Below the pieces are notes generated by a model, which made no database searches, was not told the origin of the DNA, and saw only the letters and a program-made list of their open reading frames with translations. The translations under genes and the position numbers were made by a program. A DNA stretch of 15,807 nt from JANNRA01 sp031401035 (GTDB lineage Bacteria > Desulfobacterota > Binatia > HRBIN30 > CADEER01), in contig JANNRA010000092.1 of assembly GCA_031401035.1 (NCBI GenBank), positions 1 to 15,807 on the forward strand, in the 5' to 3' direction. Below are positions 8,687-15,631 of this stretch, one piece after another (position 1 is the stretch's first letter; every line of letters starts with the position of its first letter).

Positions 8687-9856
8687 GTGTCGGTTGAAAT
8701 CCATGGCTTCTGCGAGGCTCGTTTTCTGCCGCTGCGCGACGCCTGCCTGGCCAATTTCGCCGATGGGCTCGAGATCGGTGCGTCCCTGGCCCTGACGCAC
8801 CGTGGACGTGTGGTCGTCGATCTGTGGGCCGGGCACGTCGATGCGGGGCGGACCTGCCCCTGGCAGAAGGACACGATCGTCCTGGTGACATCGACGACCA
8901 AGATCGTCATGTCCATCGCCGCATGGATCGTCATCGACCGCGGATTGCTCGATCTCGATGCGCCGGTGGCGCGCTACTGGCCCGAGTTCGCGCAGGGTGG
9001 CAAGGCGGCGGTCACCGTGCGCGATGTCTTCACGCACCAGGCCGGCGTGCCCGGACTGGACCCGCCCGTCTCTCTGGCCACGGCCTGCGACTGGAGCGCG
9101 ATGACGACGCGGATCGCGGCGGAGCCGCACTGGTTCGGCGGCGAGCGACGCGTCTGCTATCACCTGCATACCTTCGGTTATCTCCTCGGCGAACTGATCC
9201 GTCGCGTCGATGGGCGCCGGCCAGCGCAGTTCGTGCGCGAGGAGATCGCCCAGAAGGCCGGCGTAGATTTCCAGATCGGCCTCTCGGAGATGTCCGACCT
9301 CCAGCGTATGGCGATTCCGCAGATTCCGCCGGGCGCGTTCGAACAGGAGGGCATCGCTGCGAAGCTGTACGACACCATCCATCTCGCGGATCTCGGATCC
9401 CTGGAATCGCTCGCCGCCGAAATGCCGAGCTCCAATGGCTATACAAACGGCCGGGCGATCGCCCGGGCGTGCGCGCTCGTCGCCAACGGCGGCGCCCTCG
9501 ACGGCGTGCGCTTCCTGTCCGCGCCGACGATCGCCGCAGCAGGCGCGGAGCAAGCCTATGGGCGGTGCCCCTATCTCGGGTGGATCAAACTCGGTCTTGG
9601 CTTGGGGATTCACAGCAGGGAATTCCCCGCGCCCTCGCCAACGAGCATGCACTGGGGCGGGTTTGGCGGGTCGATGGGTCTCATGGACCCGCGCGCCGGC
9701 GTCAGCTTCGGCTATGCGCCGAACAATTTCGTCGTTCCGCCGGTGACCAACGGTCAATTGGAACCTGACCTGCGGCAGCAGCGGTTCCACCGCGTCCTGG
9801 TCGACCTGTTGCCCACCCTGTGCTCAGACGTCGCCGCCGCGGCGGTGGAGGACTGA
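8687..9856 (+). CDS. Serine hydrolase, EstB-like beta-lactamase-fold subfamily, 389 aa
   Basis: This beta-lactamase-fold hydrolase belongs to a different branch from its two neighbours. Nucleophile Ser69 and Lys72 are in STTK. The catalytic Tyr is probably Tyr158 in YHLHTFGYLLGELIRR, where the second motif reads Y-H-L rather than Y-x-N, as in many family VIII esterases. The C-terminal block at His322 (HWGGFGGSMGLMDP) fills the KTG/HxG role. There is no signal peptide; VEIHGFCEARFLPLRDAF-like beginnings are common to cytoplasmic members, here reading VEIHGFCEARFLPLRDAC. The GTG at 8687 is the only start that includes this conserved N-terminus; its Shine-Dalgarno is weak. Base composition looks somewhat less GC-rich than the flanks, with rarer codons such as ATA and GGT. 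Its last residues, AAAVED, and the 18 bases encoding them and the stop copy the end of the upstream hydrolase gene, although the rest is not closely related. This suggests insertion between two tandem paralogs. One base separates its stop from the next ATG. Confidence 0.88.
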   Translation: MSVEIHGFCEARFLPLRDACLANFADGLEIGASLALTHRGRVVVDLWAGHVDAGRTCPWQKDTIVLVTSTTKIVMSIAAWIVIDRGLLDLDAPVARYWPEFAQGGKAAVTVRDVFTHQAGVPGLDPPVSLATACDWSAMTTRIAAEPHWFGGERRVCYHLHTFGYLLGELIRRVDGRRPAQFVREEIAQKAGVDFQIGLSEMSDLQRMAIPQIPPGAFEQEGIAAKLYDTIHLADLGSLESLAAEMPSSNGYTNGRAIARACALVANGGALDGVRFLSAPTIAAAGAEQAYGRCPYLGWIKLGLGLGIHSREFPAPSPTSMHWGGFGGSMGLMDPRAGVSFGYAPNNFVVPPVTNGQLEPDLRQQRFHRVLVDLLPTLCSDVAAAAVED

Positions 9857-9870
9857 GATGGCGCTGCGAC
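9839..9870 (+). repeat. Junction repeat copy 2 (end of middle hydrolase, start of third)
   Basis: 9839-9856 is identical to 8595-8612, and the similarity continues across the ATG at 9858 to cgac at 9870. It encodes the AVED tail and carries the Shine-Dalgarno of the next gene. It contains two extra bases (ga) between stop and ATG compared with copies 1 and 3. Confidence 0.75.
9847..9851 (+). promoter_or_regulatory. Shine-Dalgarno for the third hydrolase gene
   Basis: GGAGG lies 6 bases before the ATG at 9858 and inside the Val-Glu-Asp codons that end the preceding gene. It fixes the start at 9858 and implies coupled translation. Confidence 0.75.
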
Positions 9871-11057
9871 ACGGCGCGCCGGATGAGGTGGGCATGCTGC
9901 CCGAGCGCGTCGCGCGCGCGCGCGACCTCTGCGCGGGCTGGGTCCGGGACGGCCATACGCCGACCCTCGGCGTCTGCGTGGCGCGACGCGGAGTGATCGT
10001 CCTGCACGAAGCGTTTGGCGTCCTCGGTCCGGGACCCGACTCGCCGCCGCTGGCGCGCAACGCGCTGTTTCCGGTCATGTCGCTCACCAAGCCGATCACC
10101 GCGACGCTCGTCATGCAGCTCGTCGAGGATGGGCTGCTGGGATTGAATCGCCCGGCGAAGGACTACCTGCCCGAGATCTCCGGCGAGGGCAGCGAGGAGA
10201 TCCTGGTCCACCACCTGCTGACGCACACCAGCGGCTACCCGTTTCTCATCGATCCGCCATGGATCGAGCACCGGGCGAAGAAGCTGGCGGCGCAGTTCGT
10301 CGTGCCGCCGTGTCCCGAGGGCCAGCATCCGCTCGTGCACGAGGAGCTGTCGCTGTTCTGGGACGCCCCGCGCGTCGCCGGCGTTGGCGAGGTCATGGTC
10401 TACTCCAACCACAACTACGCGCTCCTCGGCGAGATCGTCCGGCGCCTCTCCGGCCGCGGGCTCGAGGCGCAGGCGCGCCAACGTCTCTTCGCTCCGCTCG
10501 GCATGGACGACAGCTACTATGTCGTGCCCGCGTCGGAGTCGGTGCGGGTCGTGCAGCGCGCCGCCGCCATCCCGTTCGGCGACCCCGACCACCCGCTCTT
10601 TCCCTGCATCGGCGCCCGCCAGTTCCAGGAGACGCCCAACGCCGCAGCGGGCATGTTCTCGACGCCGCTCGACATGGTGAGCTTCGGGCAGATGTTCCTG
10701 AACCGCGGCCGTTACGGTGAGGCCCGCGTTCTCTCGCCCGCCGCGGTGGTGGCGATGACGCGCGACCAGGTGCCCGGCCTCGGCGCGCACCTGCTCAACC
10801 GGGTCATGGCTCGCGCCTCGTGGGGCTACGGCTGGCAGATCACCTCGCCCACCAAGTGGAAGTACTTCGACGGCAGCCTGCAGCCGCTGGGGGTGTTTGG
10901 CCACCCCGGCGCCGGCGGCGTCAACTACTGGATCGATCGAGAGCACGAACTGGTCGGTGCCTACTTCGAGGTGACCACGCGCGTGAACGCGGACTACAAC
11001 CTCCTGTGGAACTTCGACCTCTTCCAGAACGCGATCACCGCCGCGGTGGATGACTGA
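9858..11057 (+). CDS. Beta-lactamase-fold serine hydrolase, paralog of the 7398-8612 product, 399 aa
   Basis: The active-site set matches its paralog: Ser75 and Lys78 in SLTK, Tyr182-Ser-Asn184 in YSN, and His349-Pro-Gly. The two proteins align end to end with few gaps. The most divergent stretches are the segment after HTSGYP (about residues 129-165) and the loop at about residues 230-250. These loops usually border the substrate pocket in this fold, so the pair may have different substrates. There is no signal peptide or membrane segment, so a cytoplasmic esterase or amidase is likely. The ATG at 9858 has a strong Shine-Dalgarno. The stop overlaps the next ATG by one base (TGATG). Resistance-type beta-lactamase activity is not suggested: the third motif is His-Pro-Gly, not Lys-Thr/Ser-Gly, and the protein is not exported. 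Confidence 0.9.
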   Translation: MALRHGAPDEVGMLPERVARARDLCAGWVRDGHTPTLGVCVARRGVIVLHEAFGVLGPGPDSPPLARNALFPVMSLTKPITATLVMQLVEDGLLGLNRPAKDYLPEISGEGSEEILVHHLLTHTSGYPFLIDPPWIEHRAKKLAAQFVVPPCPEGQHPLVHEELSLFWDAPRVAGVGEVMVYSNHNYALLGEIVRRLSGRGLEAQARQRLFAPLGMDDSYYVVPASESVRVVQRAAAIPFGDPDHPLFPCIGARQFQETPNAAAGMFSTPLDMVSFGQMFLNRGRYGEARVLSPAAVVAMTRDQVPGLGAHLLNRVMARASWGYGWQITSPTKWKYFDGSLQPLGVFGHPGAGGVNYWIDREHELVGAYFEVTTRVNADYNLLWNFDLFQNAITAAVDD

Positions 11058-11068
11058 TGGCGCTCGAC
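11043..11068 (+). repeat. Junction repeat copy 3 (end of third hydrolase, start of kinase-cyclase gene)
   Basis: The sequence gcggtggatgactgatggcg followed by ctcgac matches the junctions at 8598-8624 and 9842-9870, apart from a g-to-t change in the Shine-Dalgarno and small indels. The first bases of the kinase gene (atggcgct, then cgac) match the first bases of the hydrolase gene at 9858 (atggcgct, then gcgac), although the proteins are unrelated. Confidence 0.6.
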
Positions 11069-14000
11069 GCGAAGACCTGCACGGCCTGCCAGTACGAGAA
11101 TCCGCCCGACGCGACCTTCTTCGGCGAGTGCGGCGCGCCGTTGCGCAGCGAGGTCCGCTGCGAGGGGTGCGGGCGCGCCAATCCGCTCGGCACGAAGTTC
11201 TGCCACGGCTGCGGCCAACGCGTCGCCGCCGGCGCCAGCGTTGCTACGACTCCGTCGCCAGCAACGACCGCCGCCGCGCCGCCGCTGCCCGCCTCCTTCG
11301 CCGCCGGCCGCTACCAGGTGCGGCGCGTCCTCGGCGAGGGCGGCAAGACGCGGGTCTATCTCGCCCATGACGCGCGGCTCGATCGCGACGTCGCGGTGGC
11401 GGTGATCAAGACCGAAGGGCTGGACGACGCCGGCCGCACCCGCGTGCACCGCGAAGCGCAATCCCTCGGACGGCTGGGCTCGCATGCGCACATCGTCACC
11501 GTGCACGACATCATCGACGAGAGCGGCCAGCCGTGCATCGTGCAGGAACTGATGCAGGGCGGCTCGCTGAGCGAGCGCATCCGCGCCGCCCCGGACTGCC
11601 GCCTCGACGTGCCGACCGCCCTGCGCCTGGCTGGCGAAATGGCGCAGGCGCTGCGCCACGCGCACCAGCACGGCGTCGTCCACCGCGACATCAAACCCGG
11701 CAATGTCTGGCTGACCACCGACGGACGCGCCAAGCTCGGCGACTTCGGCCTCGCCGTGGCCCTCGATCGCACCCGTCTCACCGAAGCCGGCCTGATGGTC
11801 GGCACGGTCGCCTACATGCCGCCGGAGCAGGCGCTGGGCGGCGAGATCACGGCGCGCTCCGATCTGTACTCGCTCGGCGCGATGCTCTACGAGATGCTCA
11901 CCGGCCGCCCGCCGTTTCCCGGCGACGACACCGTCAGCGTCATTTCCCAGCACCTGAACACGCCGCCGCTGCCGCCGTCGCTGCTCAACCCGCAGGTGCC
12001 ATTGGGGGTGGAGACGCTGGTGCTGCGGCTGCTCGCCAAGTCGCCCGACCAGCGGCCGGCGTCGGCGGAGGAGGTCGTCACCGCCCTGACCGCCCTGGCC
12101 GACGCCCCGCCGCCAGCCGCCGCCGCACCCGGCGCACCGCTCGCCGCACCGCGACCGCGCAGCGGCGCGCTGCGCACCCCGTTCGTGGCGCGCGAGAAGG
12201 AGTTGGCGGCGCTCAAGGAGCGGCTCGAGGACGCCATCGCCGGGCGCGGCTTCCTGATGATGGTCGTCGGCGAGCCGGGCATCGGCAAGACCCGCCTCAG
12301 CGAGGAGCTGTCGGTGTACGCCCGCCTGCGCGGCGCCCAGGTGTTGCTCGGCCAGTGCTACGAGAGCGACGGGGCGCCGCCGTACATCCCCTTCGTCGAG
12401 GCCCTGCGCCAGTACGTCGCGACGCGCCCACCCGAGGCGCTGCGCGAGGAGATGGGCGACGCGGCCTCGGATCTGGCCAAGTTGGTGTCGGAGATCCGCG
12501 GCCGGGTTCCCGACCTGCCGCACGCGCCGCGTCAGGAGCCCGAGGCCGAGCGCTACCGCCTTCTCGAAGCGGTCAGCTCGTTTCTGGTCAACGGCTCGCA
12601 GAGCACGCCGCTGCTGCTCATCCTCGATGACATCCACTGGGCCGACAATCCGAGTCTGGTGCTGCTGCAGCATCTGGCGCGCCGCCTTCCCAGCAGCCGT
12701 ATCCTCGTCGTCGGCACCTACCGCGACGTCGATCTCGACCGCCGCCATCCGCTCTCGGAGGTGCTCGGCCAGCTGCGCCGCGAGCGATTGTACGACCGCA
12801 TCCTGCTGCGCGGCCTCGACGCCGACGGCGTGCACGCCCTGATCGCCGCCCGGGCGCAGCTGACCGCCACGGGGACGACGGATGTGCCGCGTGCTCTCGC
12901 CACCGCGCTGCAGGAGCAGACCGAGGGCAATCCGTTCTTCATCGAAGAGACGATCATGCACCTGGTCGACATTGGCGCCATCTACCGCCAGGGCGATCGC
13001 TGGGGTAGCGACGCGGCGGCCATCCAGCAAAACATCCCCGAGGGCGTGCGCGAGGTCATCGGCCGGCGCCTGTCACGGCTGAGCGACGCGACCAACCAGG
13101 CGCTCACCTTCGCCTCGGTGGTCGGGCGCGAGTTCGACTTCGACGTGCTGCAGGCACTCACCGAGACGGACGAGAGCGCCCTGCTCTCGGCCCTGGAGGA
13201 GGCGTTGGCCGCGCAGCTCATCGGCGAGCAGCGCGCCAGCGGCGGCGCGGCCGGCGCCGTCGCCTACCGCTTCACGCATGCCCTCGTGCAGGAAACCCTC
13301 TACGGCGAGCTGTCGCTGGCGCGCAAGCAACGCCTGCATCTGCGCGCCGGCCGCGCCCTCGAGCAGGCCCGGGCCGGCCACCTCGAACCCCTCGTCGGGC
13401 AGCTCGCGCATCATTTCTACCAGGGCAACGACGCGGCGCGGGCGACCGACTACACGCGCCAGGCCGGCGCGGCCGCGGTCCGCGTCTACGCCTGGGAGGA
13501 GGCGGTGCGCTACTTCGAGACGGCGCTGGAGCTGATGGAAGAGGCGGGCGGCGACGCGGCGGAGCAGGCGCAGATGTTGGAGCGGCTGGGCGACATCATC
13601 TACTCCACCGGTCGCGCGCAGGAGCGGGGCATCGCCTTTCTCGAGCGCGCCCTGGCGATCTACGAGCGCCTCGGCAACCGCGCCAAGATCGCCGCCGTGC
13701 ACTCGCGGCTCGGCCGCGGCATGGTCAGCTTCTTCGGCCACGTGGACCTCGCCAAGGGCATCCCACATCTCGAAGCCGCCCAGGCCATCCTCGAACAGGA
13801 CGCACCCGACAGCCCCGCCCTCGCCTACGTCTACATCACGCTGAGCACCGCCTGCCTGCACACGCGCGCGATCGGCAAGGGCCTCGACTACGCGCAGCGG
13901 GCGCTGGCCATCGGCGAGCGGCTGGCCGCGCGACCGGTTATCGCCATCGGCCTGGTCTTCGCCGGCTGGTTCCGCACCGCCAGCGGCCTCATGCGCCAGG

Positions 14001-15562
14001 GCCTCGACGAGATGGAGCGCGGCTGGACGATCGCCGACGAGGACAACCTGCCGTTCGTCGCCTTCCTCGGCGCCGACCTGCGCGGCATTGCGGCGCTGTA
14101 CGGACGTCGCGATCCGCAGGATGCCAAGCGCTGGTTCCAGCGTGAGTTGGATCGCCCACGCATGGCATCCGCCGCGATCCCCCGGCAATTGCTGCTCGGC
14201 CAGCAGGCGGGGGGCCACATCCTCAGCGGCGAAATGGCGGAGGCGCGGGCGATACGGGACGCCGGCGCCGACGACCCGCATTTCCTCGCCCGGCTGCAGG
14301 TCGCCGAGGGAGACTGGGAGGCGGCGGAGCAGCACCTGCTGGCCGACGTCGAGGAGAGCCAGCGGGACGGCGACCAGCTGCGCATGTCCACCTCCTGTTT
14401 CATCCTCGCCGACCTGTGTCTCGCACGCGACCAGTACGACCTCGCCGAGCGCCACCTGCGCACCAGTCTCGACCTCTCGGAGGGTGAGGCGGCGCCGATT
14501 GCTGCCACCATCTGGACCAGCACGCGTCTTGTCCCCGTCCTGGTCCACACCGGACAGCTCGCGGAGGCGCAGGGCCTGCTGGATCGCTGCCTCGAGGAGC
14601 TCGCGCGCGGCGAGGACTGGAGCGGGATGGTGGGGCGTGTCGCCTTCGCGCGCGGCCACGTGCTCGGCGCGCAGGGCCAGTGGCCCGACGCCGAGGCCGC
14701 CTTCGACGAGGCGCTGGCCGTCGCCCGCCGCTTCGGCCTGCCCTGGGACGAGGCCGAGACCCTGCACGCGCGCGCCCGTCTGCACCTGACCCGCGGCGCG
14801 TCCGGCGACCCTTCGACAGGCTCAGGACACGGCCCTTCGACAGGCTCAGGACCGGGCCGCCGGCAGGCGCTGCGGCTGCTCGACGAGACGGTCGCCATCT
14901 ACCAGCGCCTCGGGGCGCGCAAGCATCTCGAGTCGGTGGTCGCCGACAAGGTCCGCGCCCAGGGCATCGATTCGTTCGATTTCCAGACCTCCATCGACGC
15001 CGTCGCCGCCGACGTGCAGCGCGAAACCCCCGATCTGCGTCAGCATGCGGCGCCGGACGGGACGGTGACGATCCTCTTCAGCGACATCGAGGGTTCGACA
15101 CAGATGACCGAGCGCCTCGGCGACCAGCGCTGGCTGCAGGTGCTGCGCGAGCACAACCGTATCGTCCGCGAGCAGCTCGCCGCGCACGGCGGCTTCGAGG
15201 TGAAGTCGCAGGGCGACGGCTTCATGCTCGCCTTCCAGAGCGCTCGCCGGGCGGTGCACTGCGCCGTCGCCATCCAGCGCGCCATCGCCACCCACAATCA
15301 GCGGCAGGGTGAGGAGTCTCTGCAGGTGCGCATCGGGCTGCACGCCGGCGAGGTCATCCGGGAAGCCGACGACTTCTTCGGCAAGAACGTCATCCTCGCC
15401 GCGCGCATCGCGGCGGCGGCGCGCGGCGGCGAGGTGCTGGTCTCGGCGCTGGTGAAGGAACTCACGCACAGCAGCGGCGACATCGCCTTCGACGCCGAGC
15501 GCGAGGTGGACCTCAAAGGCCTGAGTGGAACCCACCGCCTGATCCTCGTCGCCTGGGCATAG
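11057..15562 (+). CDS. Zinc-ribbon / Ser-Thr kinase / AAA ATPase / TPR / nucleotide cyclase fusion, 1501 aa
   Basis: Five modules are visible. Two N-terminal zinc ribbons: the first has Cys8, Cys11 and Cys25 but Phe22 where a Cys is expected; the second is complete (Cys35, Cys38, Cys49, Cys52). A Hanks-type kinase at about 82-345: Gly-rich loop from Gly93, Lys118 in VAVIK, HRDIKPGN with catalytic Asp211, DFG Asp229, MPPEQ, DLYSLG; the catalytic residues are all present. A STAND-like AAA ATPase: Walker A GEPGIGKT 405-412, Walker B Asp524-Asp525 in LDDIHWAD, and TEGNPFFIEE. TPR-like helices from about 740 to 1300, interrupted by a Gly/Ser/Pro insert at 1252-1267 from a DNA repeat. A C-terminal class III cyclase: Asp1343 in LFSDIEGST, Lys1383 and Asp1387, Asp1439 at the base-recognising position, Arg1450, but Ile1446 at the Asn position. 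It lacks membrane segments. The ATG at 11057 overlaps the previous stop. The kinase may phosphorylate its own TPR or cyclase parts or the neighbouring proteins; that is inference. Confidence 0.9.
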   Translation: MALDAKTCTACQYENPPDATFFGECGAPLRSEVRCEGCGRANPLGTKFCHGCGQRVAAGASVATTPSPATTAAAPPLPASFAAGRYQVRRVLGEGGKTRVYLAHDARLDRDVAVAVIKTEGLDDAGRTRVHREAQSLGRLGSHAHIVTVHDIIDESGQPCIVQELMQGGSLSERIRAAPDCRLDVPTALRLAGEMAQALRHAHQHGVVHRDIKPGNVWLTTDGRAKLGDFGLAVALDRTRLTEAGLMVGTVAYMPPEQALGGEITARSDLYSLGAMLYEMLTGRPPFPGDDTVSVISQHLNTPPLPPSLLNPQVPLGVETLVLRLLAKSPDQRPASAEEVVTALTALADAPPPAAAAPGAPLAAPRPRSGALRTPFVAREKELAALKERLEDAIAGRGFLMMVVGEPGIGKTRLSEELSVYARLRGAQVLLGQCYESDGAPPYIPFVEALRQYVATRPPEALREEMGDAASDLAKLVSEIRGRVPDLPHAPRQEPEAERYRLLEAVSSFLVNGSQSTPLLLILDDIHWADNPSLVLLQHLARRLPSSRILVVGTYRDVDLDRRHPLSEVLGQLRRERLYDRILLRGLDADGVHALIAARAQLTATGTTDVPRALATALQEQTEGNPFFIEETIMHLVDIGAIYRQGDRWGSDAAAIQQNIPEGVREVIGRRLSRLSDATNQALTFASVVGREFDFDVLQALTETDESALLSALEEALAAQLIGEQRASGGAAGAVAYRFTHALVQETLYGELSLARKQRLHLRAGRALEQARAGHLEPLVGQLAHHFYQGNDAARATDYTRQAGAAAVRVYAWEEAVRYFETALELMEEAGGDAAEQAQMLERLGDIIYSTGRAQERGIAFLERALAIYERLGNRAKIAAVHSRLGRGMVSFFGHVDLAKGIPHLEAAQAILEQDAPDSPALAYVYITLSTACLHTRAIGKGLDYAQRALAIGERLAARPVIAIGLVFAGWFRTASGLMRQGLDEMERGWTIADEDNLPFVAFLGADLRGIAALYGRRDPQDAKRWFQRELDRPRMASAAIPRQLLLGQQAGGHILSGEMAEARAIRDAGADDPHFLARLQVAEGDWEAAEQHLLADVEESQRDGDQLRMSTSCFILADLCLARDQYDLAERHLRTSLDLSEGEAAPIAATIWTSTRLVPVLVHTGQLAEAQGLLDRCLEELARGEDWSGMVGRVAFARGHVLGAQGQWPDAEAAFDEALAVARRFGLPWDEAETLHARARLHLTRGASGDPSTGSGHGPSTGSGPGRRQALRLLDETVAIYQRLGARKHLESVVADKVRAQGIDSFDFQTSIDAVAADVQRETPDLRQHAAPDGTVTILFSDIEGSTQMTERLGDQRWLQVLREHNRIVREQLAAHGGFEVKSQGDGFMLAFQSARRAVHCAVAIQRAIATHNQRQGEESLQVRIGLHAGEVIREADDFFGKNVILAARIAAAARGGEVLVSALVKELTHSSGDIAFDAEREVDLKGLSGTHRLILVAWA
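14809..14856 (+). repeat. Two tandem 24-base units of a dispersed-type repeat inside a coding region
   Basis: The 20-mer cccttcgacaggctcaggac occurs at 14809-14828 and again, identically, at 14833-14852, each followed by a 4-base spacer (acgg, cggg). The 24-base period keeps the frame and adds PSTGSGHG and PSTGSGPG to the protein. The same 20-mer family is familiar as a short dispersed repeat in GC-rich genomes, where other frames read FDRLRT or PEPVEG. It is recognised from memory, not from a search. Confidence 0.85.
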
Positions 15563-15564
15563 CC

Positions 15565-15587
15565 GCGGCCGGCGCGCAGGCGGCCGC
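15565..15587 (+). terminator. GC hairpin after the operon, possible terminator
   Basis: A perfect 7-base stem (gcggccg at 15565-15571, cggccgc at 15581-15587) with a 9-base loop begins three bases after the stop of the fusion gene. There is no T-run after it, so it is at best an atypical intrinsic terminator, or a transcript-stabilising structure. Confidence 0.35.
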
Positions 15588-15631
15588 TGGCGTGGCGACA
15601 CGGATTGCACTATACGCGCTGCGTGCGAAGC

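Noticed and set aside
8595..9870. Insertion sequence carrying the middle hydrolase
   Set aside because: There is no transposase or terminal inverted repeat; the flanking direct repeat is explained by copying of the gene junction.
7398..11057. Antibiotic-resistance beta-lactamases
   Set aside because: There are no signal peptides, the third motif is His-Pro-Gly or the HWGG block rather than KTG, and the context is signalling; esterase or amidase is more likely.
14809..14856. Possible CRISPR-like array
   Set aside because: There are only two repeats with 4-base spacers, inside a coding frame; a CRISPR needs spacers of about 30 bases and more units.
647..15562. STAND-type (Avs-like) anti-phage defence system
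   Set aside because: The ATPase-TPR layout is reminiscent, but there is no nuclease, protease or membrane effector, and no neighbouring defence or mobile genes support it.
15588..15631. Promoter for the secreted-protein gene (tatacg at 15611-15616)
   Set aside because: The -10-like hexamer matches only 4 of 6 bases and no -35 box stands at a proper distance; ttgcac directly abuts it.
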